Shown here in pieces: positions 24,288-34,607 of a stretch of DNA of 64,000 nucleotides (positions are counted from its first letter, which is position 1; each line of letters starts with the position of its first letter). The notes beneath the pieces were generated by a model, which had not been told where the DNA came from, searched no databases, and saw only the letters and a list, made by a program, of their open reading frames with translations. The DNA lies in the NCBI GenBank assembly GCA_037349315.1, contig JBAIAC010000026.1:23527501-23591500 (forward strand), in the 5' to 3' direction. A program made the translations under genes and the position numbers. Source of the DNA: Chelydra serpentina (taxonomy: Eukaryota > Chordata > Testudines > Chelydridae).

Positions 24288-25426
24288 CCTGCAGCTACAT
24301 TACTGCTTGGGCTGCGATGATGAATATGAAGCTGAAAGAAAAAGGGTGATTTGTTTTCAACTATAAATTGCATTTTCTCTGAAGTTTCATATTCACCCAA
24401 TCCAGAGACCTTCCCGTTAATCATTCACTTTGTAGATGTTCTTGAGGAATTTTGCTGCTAGAGAACTAATCTCACTAGAGAATTTCAGTCTTGTTAGTGG
24501 ACTGTCTCCAAGCAGGTGAAGCACAACACACAGCACAAGCCTGGATGGTGGATATAAGGTCGAAAAGGAAAACCCGTGCACAATCACACTGAATGGCTGC
24601 ATCTAATTTTGGGGGTCTTATTTTATTGATTGTTCCTGGAAAATTCTGTCATTCCAGAATATCTAACATGGTCTCCCTGTTATTACCACCACCCACTGAT
24701 AAGAGCTTAAATGTGTTTTGTTTCCCCCATGTTAATTCTAATCACAACCAGCTATCACCATTCTGTATAATTTTGAAGTGTAATTATTCCCACACATTTT
24801 ATTTACCAGTTATCCTCATTACTAAGTAACATGATTCACTTCAGCAGAGCTGACAAGCTAGCCAATTAACTTTCCAACAGAAAGGAGCTTTCTTACTCTA
24901 AAAGGGTAGGACTCTTATTCAAAATTCTTCAGTGCAAAAGGTCCTGACTATGCAGCTGTTTTGACCTCCTACAATACATAATCCACTTATTTTAATGGTG
25001 TGCCTTGTCTCATTCCCTGTGTTTTTTAAACAATAAAGTGAGATTTGGCTTTTTATTAAATCCAACTAATCTATGGCAATCTCCACCCAAATACCAGCGC
25101 ACCAAGCTGAACAATACTTTTCTCCCCCCTTCATTTGTGGGCATTATCCATCCTATGCCCTATATTAGTAACAAATATTTCTTGGTTCAAACAGCATTTT
25201 ATTTCTGGCAACTGCACTGACAGCGAGTAGTTAACATGAATTCCTGTACAAAGGATGTGCAAAGCAAATGTAAAACTCTAAGAATACGTTAGCTTACAAT
25301 ACTATGAGGAGTTTGCAGAAGCTCTCAGCACTGGCCTAACTCTACTCCTTCGGAAGTCAACAACAAAACTCTCTAAAGTTCCATGGGAACAGAGTTCACC
25401 AGCACTGAGCATACCTCAAAAATCAA

Positions 25427-25444
25427 ACACACACACACACACAC
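25427..25444. repeat. (AC)9 microsatellite
   Basis: A simple dinucleotide run. Confidence 0.95.
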
Positions 25445-27236
25445 GCTTCATACACAAAAATACTTCCAACTGGGTTGGCCCCCAAATTTGATCTATTTGA
25501 AAATAACTGTAATTTGGTGAGGAATGTCAGCCATCTTTAGCATTTCTGTTTCATTCAATAAATCCACCACTCCATTGAGAGACACTTCATGGTATTTTTT
25601 GCACCAAGAGCTCCTTTTGTGGCACTAATATAACATAAATGCTGGCTCTATCGCAACAGTTAATTAAATTTCTCATCCCTTTACCAGCATCAAAGATGTG
25701 TGGAAATTAGAGAAATAAAAGTCTATGATCTGTAGGTCATCTAACCCATTACCCTGAAAATCCTGGATTGTTCTTGGCAACACATTTGCTAGTACCAAGG
25801 GGTGGTGTTTCTACTATTTGCCAAAGACAACCATTCCATCTCTGCTAGTTTCTCTGGTATCCAGAATAAATTTGCTATGTCTTAATTTTATATCCCACTG
25901 TCAATAGACATGTCTTGACCCATCCTAAATAATCTTCCATATCCCTGGGATTCAGTTATGGTTGTAAAAGCCTGAACCATTCCGGAAAGTAGGGGGAACC
26001 GAAGATGAACCACCTAAAAGTGAATCTGGAAGTATTCCTACAGAGGCACTGTTGTGTAAGACACACACACTCACTAACAACAGTCACTATCAGTGCAGAC
26101 TGTGTTCCACACCACAGCTGCTTGCAGGAGATGTAGCAATGATAAAGCCCACACACTGCCAGGGCACCGCTTGTATTCAGGAAGTGCAACCAACCACGTC
26201 ATGTCTTCTCCAGGACCACTGCACCCACACTGGGACAGCCATAATCTTACAAAACGATAGACAGCTCTGTGACCTCGGCTTTCATTTAGTTCATGCACCA
26301 TAAGCACAAGAACATGCCTGATCTTTCTCTCACTTCATCAATGGGAGTTTAGCCATTGATTTTAACAGGAGTAGTACTGGGATGAAGATGTGCCAAGTTA
26401 ATTGCAGGTCTGTCAGAAACACGGTTGTGGGCAAAAAAAAAAGGGAAGGAAATTAACAGCTGCTAAGTGGACAAAAACAGGAAGGGAAAAGTTATTCAAA
26501 TAATGGGAAGTTCACCACAGAAATTACTCAGCAGTGTCCCATTATTAATGAGCGCTCTTTTGTGATAGTTGAATGTGAATGTGTGTGTTTTTGTGCTAAC
26601 TGCTAAGCAGTAATTCTGACAATATGTCATCCATTTTCTGGGATTTTTTTTCCACCAACATGCAAGTATGACACAACTTTGGGGCATTTTAGTGTACTGA
26701 ACAGTATTCGAGATGTGGGCGGGCGTACCATGGATTTACAGTATCCACAAAATAAGGTGCTTATCCTTGATTAGTTTTCAGCTGCTCGGGACCTCCAAAA
26801 AGAGAAAACAAACTGCATTTTAGATAGTGTTTTTAAAGATAGAATGCCTTAATTTGAAGTTTAACATCTTTCAAAGCAAGTTTTTACTTTTGTCTTAAAG
26901 TATGTTTGGTTGGACACTTTGATCAATGCTTACTAGTGATGTTCCTTCATGCACTTACAGTATTGCTCTGTAATACAAGCACAGGGGAAATCACAGCTTA
27001 AAAATAAATGAACCTTATGCAGCATGGGGAGCGAATGTCAATGAAAACTGAATAGGTTTTTATCTGATACTGAATTCTATACTGCCTTAGGCTTCTGGCT
27101 CAAGGCCTAATAATTCAATGGCAAATTAGCAAAAAGTAGACTCATAACAGACTTTCAAAGACTACCGCAGACCAGGGGGGAAAAACCATGATGTTAGATA
27201 TGAGGTTTTCTAGATCTTGATACCATGATGAGGGAA

Positions 27237-27250
27237 ACACACACACACAC
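27237..27250. repeat. (AC)7 microsatellite
   Basis: A simple dinucleotide run. Confidence 0.9.
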
Positions 27251-27406
27251 GTATTGTGATTTGGCTGTAGCATCAGTTGGTGCAAAAGAAACTAGTGCTC
27301 TTTCTAAACTTTTTTTTTTTAAAGGGGGGGTGGTAGGATTTAAATGTTCACGATCTAAAACTCGTTCATGCTTAGTTACCTTCCTAATTAAAAAGAAAAT
27401 TTTAAT

Positions 27407-27540
27407 GTTTTCAAAGACAATTCTGAAAGGCTACTTTCATTGGATTTGCAATACACATGCGAGTGAAAAATTACACACCTCTAAATTACTGTCTCATCTT
27501 TTGTTCTCTTTTTCCTTGCACATAAAGTCCTTTAAATTAA
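27407..27540. repeat. 134-bp direct repeat, copy 1
   Basis: It begins gttttcaaagacaattctga and ends cctttaaattaa. The same sequence recurs at 29692-29826 with a single inserted g (tttttcc against tttttgcc). Sequence outside both copies is unrelated on both sides. Confidence 0.95.
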
Positions 27541-27544
27541 ATTT

Positions 27545-28830
27545 AATTCCCAACATCTGTTCACGTTTTTGACTGCCACGGCACAGTGAGTGGATGTTTT
27601 CAAAGAACTATCCAGAATGACTCTAAGATCTCTTTCTTGAGTGGTAACAGCTAATTTAGACCCCATCATTTTATATGTATAGTTGGGATTATGTTGTCCA
27701 ATGTGCATTACTTTGCATTTATCAACATTGAATTTCATCTGCCACTTTGTTGTTCACTCACCCAGTTTTGTGAGATCCTTTTGTAGCTCTTTGCAGTCTG
27801 CTTGGGACTTAACTATCTTGAGTAGTTTTGTATCATCTGCAAATTTTGCCACCTCACTGTTTACCCCTTTTTCCAGATCATTTAGGAATATGTTGAACAG
27901 GACTGATCCCAGTACAGACCCCTGGGGGACACACTAATTACCTCTCTCCAAACACCATCTGAAAAGTGACCATCTATACCTACCCTTTATTTCCTATATT
28001 TTAACCAGTTAGCAATCCATGAGAGGACCTTCCCTCTTATCCCATGACAGCTTATTTGCTTAAATGCCTTTGGTGAGAGACCTTGTCAAAGGCTTTCTGA
28101 AAATCTAAGTACACTATATCCACTAGATCTCCTTGTCCACATGCTTGTTGGCCCCTACAAAGAATTCTAGTAGCTTAGTGAGGCATGATTTCCCTTTACA
28201 AAAACCACGTTGACCTTTCCCCAACAAATTATGTTCATCTATGTGTCTGACAATTTTGTTCTTTACTATAGTTTTAACCAGTTTGCCTGGAATTGAAGTC
28301 AGGCTTACTGGCCTGTAATTGCTGGGTTCACCTCTGGAGCCCTTTTTAAAAATTGGCATCACATTAGCTATCCTCCAGTCATTTGGCACAGCAGCTGATT
28401 TAAATGATAGGTTACAAACAACAGTTAGTAGTTCTGCAATTTCACATTTGAGTTCCTTCAGAACTCTTGAATGAATACCACTAGTCCTGGTGACTTATTA
28501 CTGTTTATCAGTTTGTTCCAAAACCTCCTCTAATGACACCTCAATCTGGGACAGTTCCTCAGATTGTCACCTAAAATGAATGCCTCAGTTTTGGGAATCT
28601 CCCTCACATCCTCAGCCATGAAGACCAATGCAAAGAATTAATTTAATTTCTCCGCAATGGCCTTATCGTCCTTGAGTTCTTCATTAGCACCTTGATCATC
28701 CAGTGGCCCCACTGGTTGCTTAGCAGGCTTCCTGCTTCTGATGTACTTTAAAAAAAATTGCTATAACATTTTTAGTCTTTGGCTAGTTGTTCTTCAAATT
28801 CTTTTTTGCCCTCCCAAGCAATAGGAAAAT
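27545..28830 (-). mobile_element. CR1 LINE ORF2 fragment, truncated at both ends
   Basis: Read on the - strand from 28830 downward it follows CR1 reverse transcriptase. First comes a segment like NDWRIANVMPIFKKGSRGEP and NYRPVSLTSIPGKLVKTI (28123-28389), then a DLVDIVYLDFQKAFDKV-like motif near 28030-28130, then PQGSVLG near 27915-27932. The catalytic FADD (27832-27843) and KFNVDKCKVMHIGQHNPNYT (27532-27738) follow. Stops and frame shifts break it into pieces. The copy lacks the C-terminal part of ORF2 and the 3' UTR: it ends within a few bases of the 134-bp repeat. That is unusual, since LINE copies are normally truncated at the 5' end only. Confidence 0.9.
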
Positions 28831-29691
28831 ATTGTTAAATCAGTAAAATAAAGCCACAAGATATTATTTATTGTTTTACGTATTTTAAAACAAAATAAAT
28901 TGCTGTGCAGCTGACATATCATATTATCAGTTACTTGTTTATTGCTTATTGCCAGTTTTATTTATCATCTTCCTGCCAGGGATGTAAAATTACAGGCAGT
29001 CCATAAAAAATGCGGACCTTCGTTCCTAGGTGTCAGGAAAACCTGTAAAATCATTTTCTCGCCTGTAATTTAACAGGCTGTTGTTGACAGTGCTTTTTAT
29101 AACTCAGCTAATTATATTTCTAATATTAAGTAACTCCTAGAATCTATAATCCCATATAGTCCCCAAGAAATTCCTGTTCTTGGGGACTCTAATCCTGATT
29201 GGCTTGGCAGGAGGACACTTGTTCATGTAATTTAACTCAAGTGCCAGCCCACTTTAGCCAGCTTCAGAGATATTCCAGCCAATCAGATCTGACTGGTGAC
29301 TGATTTAAAGTGGGGCTTGAGTCTGAAAAAAAGACTATATGAAAATAGCACATTCTTACATGATAGATCTGATTACTGGACTATGTTCTTCTCTCAGTTA
29401 CAGCAGCATAGTAACTCAAGTAAATCCATTAACATCAGATTTATACTGGTGTGACTGAGGCCTTGTCTACATTCAGGAGTAGCCTCGATTCAATAATCTG
29501 TTGCCAGCAGCCAGTGCAGCTGCACCATGCTGACTTCTGAGTGTGGGCAAGCCCTACAGGGGTTGGCACATATTGAGCTAACTGATTTTAATCCCCAATC
29601 AGGATAAACACTCACTCAAGTGGAGTAATTTTTTAAAATTTAATGTTATAGTTTTTAAGCTAGGCAGCTGTTATTGTACCTGGGCAAGTCG
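28831..29691. other. Flank carried between the 134-bp repeats
   Basis: This block is not recognisable CR1. It contains a 12-bp-arm hairpin at 29158-29188 (agtccccaagaa and ttcttggggact) and, from about 29458, a probable MITE end (aggccttgtctacattcagg) like those at 48806 and 49071. Confidence 0.5.
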
Positions 29692-29826
29692 GTTTTCAAA
29701 GACAATTCTGAAAGGCTACTTTCATTGGATTTGCAATACACATGCGAGTGAAAAATTACACACCTCTAAATTACTGTCTCATCTTTTGTTCTCTTTTTGC
29801 CTTGCACATAAAGTCCTTTAAATTAA
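29692..29826. repeat. 134-bp direct repeat, copy 2
   Basis: Same orientation as copy 1 and identical to it except for one inserted g. The spacing between copies is 2151 bp. Confidence 0.95.
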
Positions 29827-30135
29827 GAAATAAAGACTATAATGAAAGGGAACCACATAGTATCTCATATGCATTAGTCACGTATGGTTTTCTTGCAGAA
29901 CAGTGACACCTCAGAATGTCAGCATCTGACTATGATTTAGTAGTTACAGAAAAATCTCTGCTCTAACCATCTCACTTTATCCCCTTCCTCCCAACCCCCC
30001 TCCCCACAGCTTTCATTACCACTTTTCATTCATTCGCTCATTATCTACCTCTCTCCAGCAGCACAATCTCAGCTGAATAGAAAAGGTTATATATTACATC
30101 TTTCCCATACTGCTATGTGCATTTGATTTTTAAAA
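29827..30135. other. No recognised feature
   Basis: Short A+T-rich stretch; a pyrimidine-rich patch lies near 29990. Confidence 0.4.
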
Positions 30136-30139
30136 TTGT

Positions 30140-30900
30140 TGGCTAATCTCATCTCTCCTGTCGAAAATAATTGAAAACATCCTTCCTGACCAGGTCAACA
30201 AATATCTAAATTACAATAAACTAATTCATCTCTAATTTCATGTTTGCCCTTTTCATGAAGCTCATTAAACTACCATACAATGCCTCAGCTCTTCTTGAAT
30301 TTACTGCTCACACCTACTCCGCTCTGGGTAAAGGTCATTTTACAGGTCTGCCTGTCTTTGTTAAGGGAGCTTTTGACACAGTCATCTGCTCCACTTTACT
30401 CTCTAAATCCAAAATGCCTGGCCTTTATGTTGTTTCTTTGTCATGTTTCTCTTTCTCTCTTTGGCATTATTTTCAAAGAACTTCATTGCAGAGCTCTATG
30501 TCAGAATCACTTTTCACATCTGTAGGGGTTTCTCAGGGGTCAGTGATAGGGTCAGGTTTTTTCAGTCTTAATATCAATAACCTAGACAGTCTACATGTGA
30601 AATGCAAAATATTCATGTATACAGATGACATTGTTCAGTTGTTTATTTCAAATGATGTTTCTTCTGTCTCCAGTGTGCTCTGCTCTGAGGTGGCATATGT
30701 GATCAGCTGGCTTAATAATCAATTCATACTCAATTCCAATAAAAGGTGATGTGATGGGGTTTTCTTTCTGCCAACAAATTCAGCACAGCCAATACCTTTG
30801 CAGTCCATATTGGAAATTCGACTTAAGTTTATGGCACATCTAACAAATACATTAAAGTAAAATCTTGGGAAAACTCTGTCCCTCTAATAAGCATATTGAT
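30140..30900 (+). mobile_element. L2-like LINE reverse transcriptase remnant
   Basis: The pieces follow the reverse transcriptase of the L2 / CR1-clade of non-LTR retrotransposons. A segment LLSKIIENILPDQVNKYLNY lies at about 30155 in one frame. A 170-codon open stretch at 30240-30749 carries ALGKGHFT, AFDTV (motif A region, near residue 45), SQGSVIG (near residue 98) and YTDD (near residue 127), where YADD is expected, and ends with WLNNQFILNSNK. The alanine-to-threonine change in the catalytic box and several frame shifts mark it as dead. Its surviving frame is the longest in the window with recognisable protein similarity, but it is not a gene. Confidence 0.8.
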
Positions 30901-33900
30901 TACATTGCAAATGTAATTACTATTAAACTTGGTCCTCTCTGAAGAATTAAACATCTCATTTTGATATGATTACTGCCACATATTGATTTGTGTGGAGTCA
31001 TTTTCTTCATGAAGAATTATGATCAACAGTTTTAGTGTATAATCATTCAGGTAAGAAAATCTCAAGGCCCTACATTTTAAATCGGCCCAACTCAGCCTCT
31101 TATTTTTCACCCAAAAATCAATTGCAGGCCTAAAACTGAAGGTACAAATAATAAATTGTGGGTGCCATGGACTATTATTTACTGCTCATTGAATCTGCAT
31201 CTTTAAATTGATTAGGGTAGAAAACTGCAGATATAAAATTAGAGTCCATTGCTCATTAATATGACTCTCGATGAATTCAAGTTGCAGTACCTCTCGAAGT
31301 CTGAAACTGCTACTGCTTCTCCCCAGACATGAAAAGCACTTAGCAATTTCAGAGTCATAGTATTTCTTCTGATGTACAGGAACTTATAAGTACAAAGGCA
31401 CTGCAAAAGGTTCACCTAGAACCAGAAGCCCACCTACATTGAGGGCTAGGGTTGGGGGAGGGGGAGAGAGTAATCTACTGTGATCCATGAATATCAGCCC
31501 ATGTATGTGAAACCTTTGTGAACCTGGAATGGTGATATCTGTGCAGAATTTAACAAATTGCTAATCTTCCTACAGGCTTCTCTAACCACTCTATAGAATT
31601 GTAATAGAGATTGTATCCCTTCCATAGAATAATATAGGAGAATTGAAAACACCTACAAAAATGATCTTATTCTATATTAAATTGTATAGAAATGTCTATA
31701 GAACCCTCCTGAGTTCATCTATATTAAATTGGGCTTCTCCATAGCAAATACCAAGCCTATGTTAGGTGTCTTCTAGGTTGCTAGTGACTTGACCCTTCTC
31801 CGGCATTAGGAGGCTACCTAGTCTTCAATGATGTTGGATGGTTGCTCCCCTATATTCTAGTCTTGGAGAAGGAGGAGCAAATACCAGGGAAGGGCTCCTC
31901 CCTCTCCCACAAATCCATGAGATTATTTGGAGAACACTAGCAGGAGCTGGAAAAAGACAAGTGGCAGTGAAAGTATTATTCAAATCCCACTGCTCTACTG
32001 GGGGCTGCAGGTGGGCTTTTGTGGTGCACTGGTACACATTTTACTAAAGTGGAAAAAGTGGCCCTTACTTCACTCTGACCTTCAAAGATCCTGGTAAAAT
32101 GAAATACCATCTGGTGATCCTATAGAATCCAAGATAAAGGCATCCACCACTCCAGGACAAGGAAGGGCAGGTCATTATGGGACAGCTGAGCGAGGGTTGG
32201 TGGGGAGTCCTTAAACCGCATGGAATCAAGACCTCCAAATGGAGCAGGAGGGGTTGGTTGGGTGCCAAGACCCTGTGAACAGAACCTGCATGGTAGTTCA
32301 TGCAACCAGTGTTAACCGAAACATTCATTCTTTGTAACCTGTTGTCTCAAGAGCGGGTCCTACATTATTTACCCTGGGGAACTGGAGTAGTGGACATCAT
32401 GACAACCTTGCTTCTTACCTGCCTATAGAAAAAGTCACAACAGCATGCTAATTCCCATGGTTACTGGAAATAAAGGACAAATGCTATCATCATTTTTATA
32501 TCTTTAAAGAGTAGATTCTCAAGGACACACTTGTGAATTTTAAGTAGATATTTCATTGCTGGAGCTTCATATCAATTTACCTTAGTTACATTGGGTAAAA
32601 TCAAAGGGGCTGATTTTCCTCTCACTTCCACTCATGTAAAGTGGTGACACTCCACTGAAGCCAAGAGAGTTACTGCAGATCTACAGTAATGAAAAGGAAA
32701 AGAGGATCAGGACCATAAGTAGGGCACACATGACATCTAGACTTGAATGCTAGATGCATTCTGGTTAAATTTCTTACTGGGGGTGGGGGGGGTCAGGGGG
32801 TGGAGAGAGGGAGCGGAGATTCTCACCTTTTGGCTTTTTTCTTGTCCTAACTCATTCAAAACCACCATTTTTGATTCAGTGTATACTAGCCTTTCCTCAG
32901 GGGCTAGGGAACACTGAGCCCTGATGCCATCTAGTGCATACCAAAGAAAACTAGCTCTCCAGAAGTACTTATTATCCCTATGGATACAAATCATCCCTGG
33001 AAGGTATGATATAGCCATACCCAGAGTCAGTCAAAATCCATCAATGGCAGGGAAATCACTTCAACTTTCAATCAAATGGTGAAATTTCAACCTGGGTCTC
33101 CCTCAAGCCCTATGAGACGCCACTAACACATCACTGCTTCATGACTCAGCTAAATATATTGCTGGGAATATAAAAGGATGTTATGCAAGCAAAGAGTAAT
33201 TAAATCATCTCTAATCCACTGACCATCGGGTATGCATAGTTATAAAGGAGAATCTGCTCCCTCATTCCAAGCCATCTTCTCAATAACCATCAATTTCCAC
33301 TTGGCAGCAATATACTGTAATGAATGTACAGTAGTGCAATTGGTGCATAAAAACCTTTGATCAAGGAAATTTCAACTACTTTATTACCCAGGGGTGGGAA
33401 CTTAATTGTTTTAGAAGGAGATTGCATTGCAGCCTTTGTATTTTCATAAATAGATCAGAGACAAATTCAACCTCAACTTCTTATATGCTAGAACTCAACA
33501 ATTATTAATCTAATGTTTGAAACTACACAGCATTTGAAGCCTGCAAATAGAGATTACACATTCTTTTGATTACGCAACAGCCCCAACTCAGGGAAAGATA
33601 TGGTTTTAATTTATCTCTTTGTAGTGCCTCGGTTTTTAGAGGTATCAATTTGAAATAAGTCTTTTGGATAATATTTCCATATCTATCCATATATCCATCC
33701 TGTCACCTGCACTAATCCAGTTTATTTAGAGATAAAAAGAAGTATGAATTGTTTTACAATCTATGATCGCAGAGTATGAGATTAATGGGTAATAAGCTAA
33801 GGTATACTTTTTGGTATGATAGAAGCTGAAAAAACCATGCAGGGGACAATTTATCATGTACTGAAAAATTATGTGGGGGAAGGGAAGAACTATGTAATGA

Positions 33901-34242
33901 ACTACAGAAATCACATCAAAGATAACCCAACAACAATAATGTGCTGCCTCGGCTAATTCTAGCTAAGAACATTATCAATATAATACAAAACTAAACTAAT
34001 GCTTCTACAAACAAAGAAAAGGTATTACTCAGAGGGCAAAGGGCAATAAAACCATTAGCCACAAAGTCAAGACAACTTCTCAGACAAAAATCTCTAAGTA
34101 AAATTTAGTATTAAAACTTAAATACCAGAAACATCACAACAGTATTTTCTTTTTTTTCAAATCACCACCACAACCCAGAATGTTTTTTTTCATGTACTAA
34201 TACATGGCTAAATTCTCCTAGTCGCTCTATGGCTATGGAATT
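30901..34242. other. Mostly unannotated; one decayed palindromic repeat, one G-rich tract
   Basis: 32595-32710 resembles the ggctgattttcctctcactt / ggagttacact family. 32779-32811 holds G-runs. The pair ctatattaaattg is repeated at about 31672 and 31720. Reading frames at 31825-32328 show nothing recognisable. Confidence 0.4.
32779..32811 (+). repeat. G-rich tract able to form a quadruplex
   Basis: Runs of 5, 8, 5 and 3 G separated by short spacers fit the usual G-quadruplex pattern. No promoter or exon is nearby. Confidence 0.6.
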
Positions 34243-34250
34243 CTCACACT

Positions 34251-34599
34251 CAGGGCTGTCCTTACCCATAGGCAAAGAAGGCAGCTGCCTATGGCACCAG
34301 AAGATTTGGGCACCAAACTTCCTGGTGCTCTGCGCAGCTGTGTGCTGCTTCGGCTCTTCCCCAGGGCCCCCGCCCCTGCTCTGCCCCACCCTGCCTCTTC
34401 CCCGCCCCCCACTCCCCTGAGCTCTGCAGCCAGGCCAGGCCTGCATTCACCAGCGGCGGGAAGTGCAGCGACCCGGCCCAAGCTGCACCGCCACTGAGTG
34501 CTGGGGGGAGGTTTCCCCCTGTCCCCCAAGCCAGCCCCCCCACTCACTGTCCCCTCCCTGTGGAGGCCTGGGGCCCCAGAATAGCTAGGGGCGGCCCTG
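34251..34599. mobile_element. hAT-type MITE, 349 bp, exact 8-bp target duplication
   Basis: It starts cagggctgtccttaccc and ends ctaggggcggccctg, and is flanked by ctcacact at 34243-34250 and 34600-34607. The first 45 bp align with the MITE at 24068 (both have ttaggcaa or ataggcaa followed by a gcctagg/gcctatgg block), so the two belong to one family, while the GC-rich interiors differ. Open frames over it on both strands are by-products of GC richness. Confidence 0.9.
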
Positions 34600-34607
34600 C
34601 TCACACT

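Larger units (their letters stand above)
24296..27406. other. Mostly unannotated; CA repeats and one small palindromic repeat
   Basis: It holds (AC)n at 25427-25444 and 27237-27250 and a decayed copy of the tcaatgggagttt family at 26333-26380. No exon is recognised. Confidence 0.4.

Noticed and set aside
34162..34604. Proline- and glycine-rich frames on both strands
   Set aside because: They fall within the hAT MITE 34251-34599.
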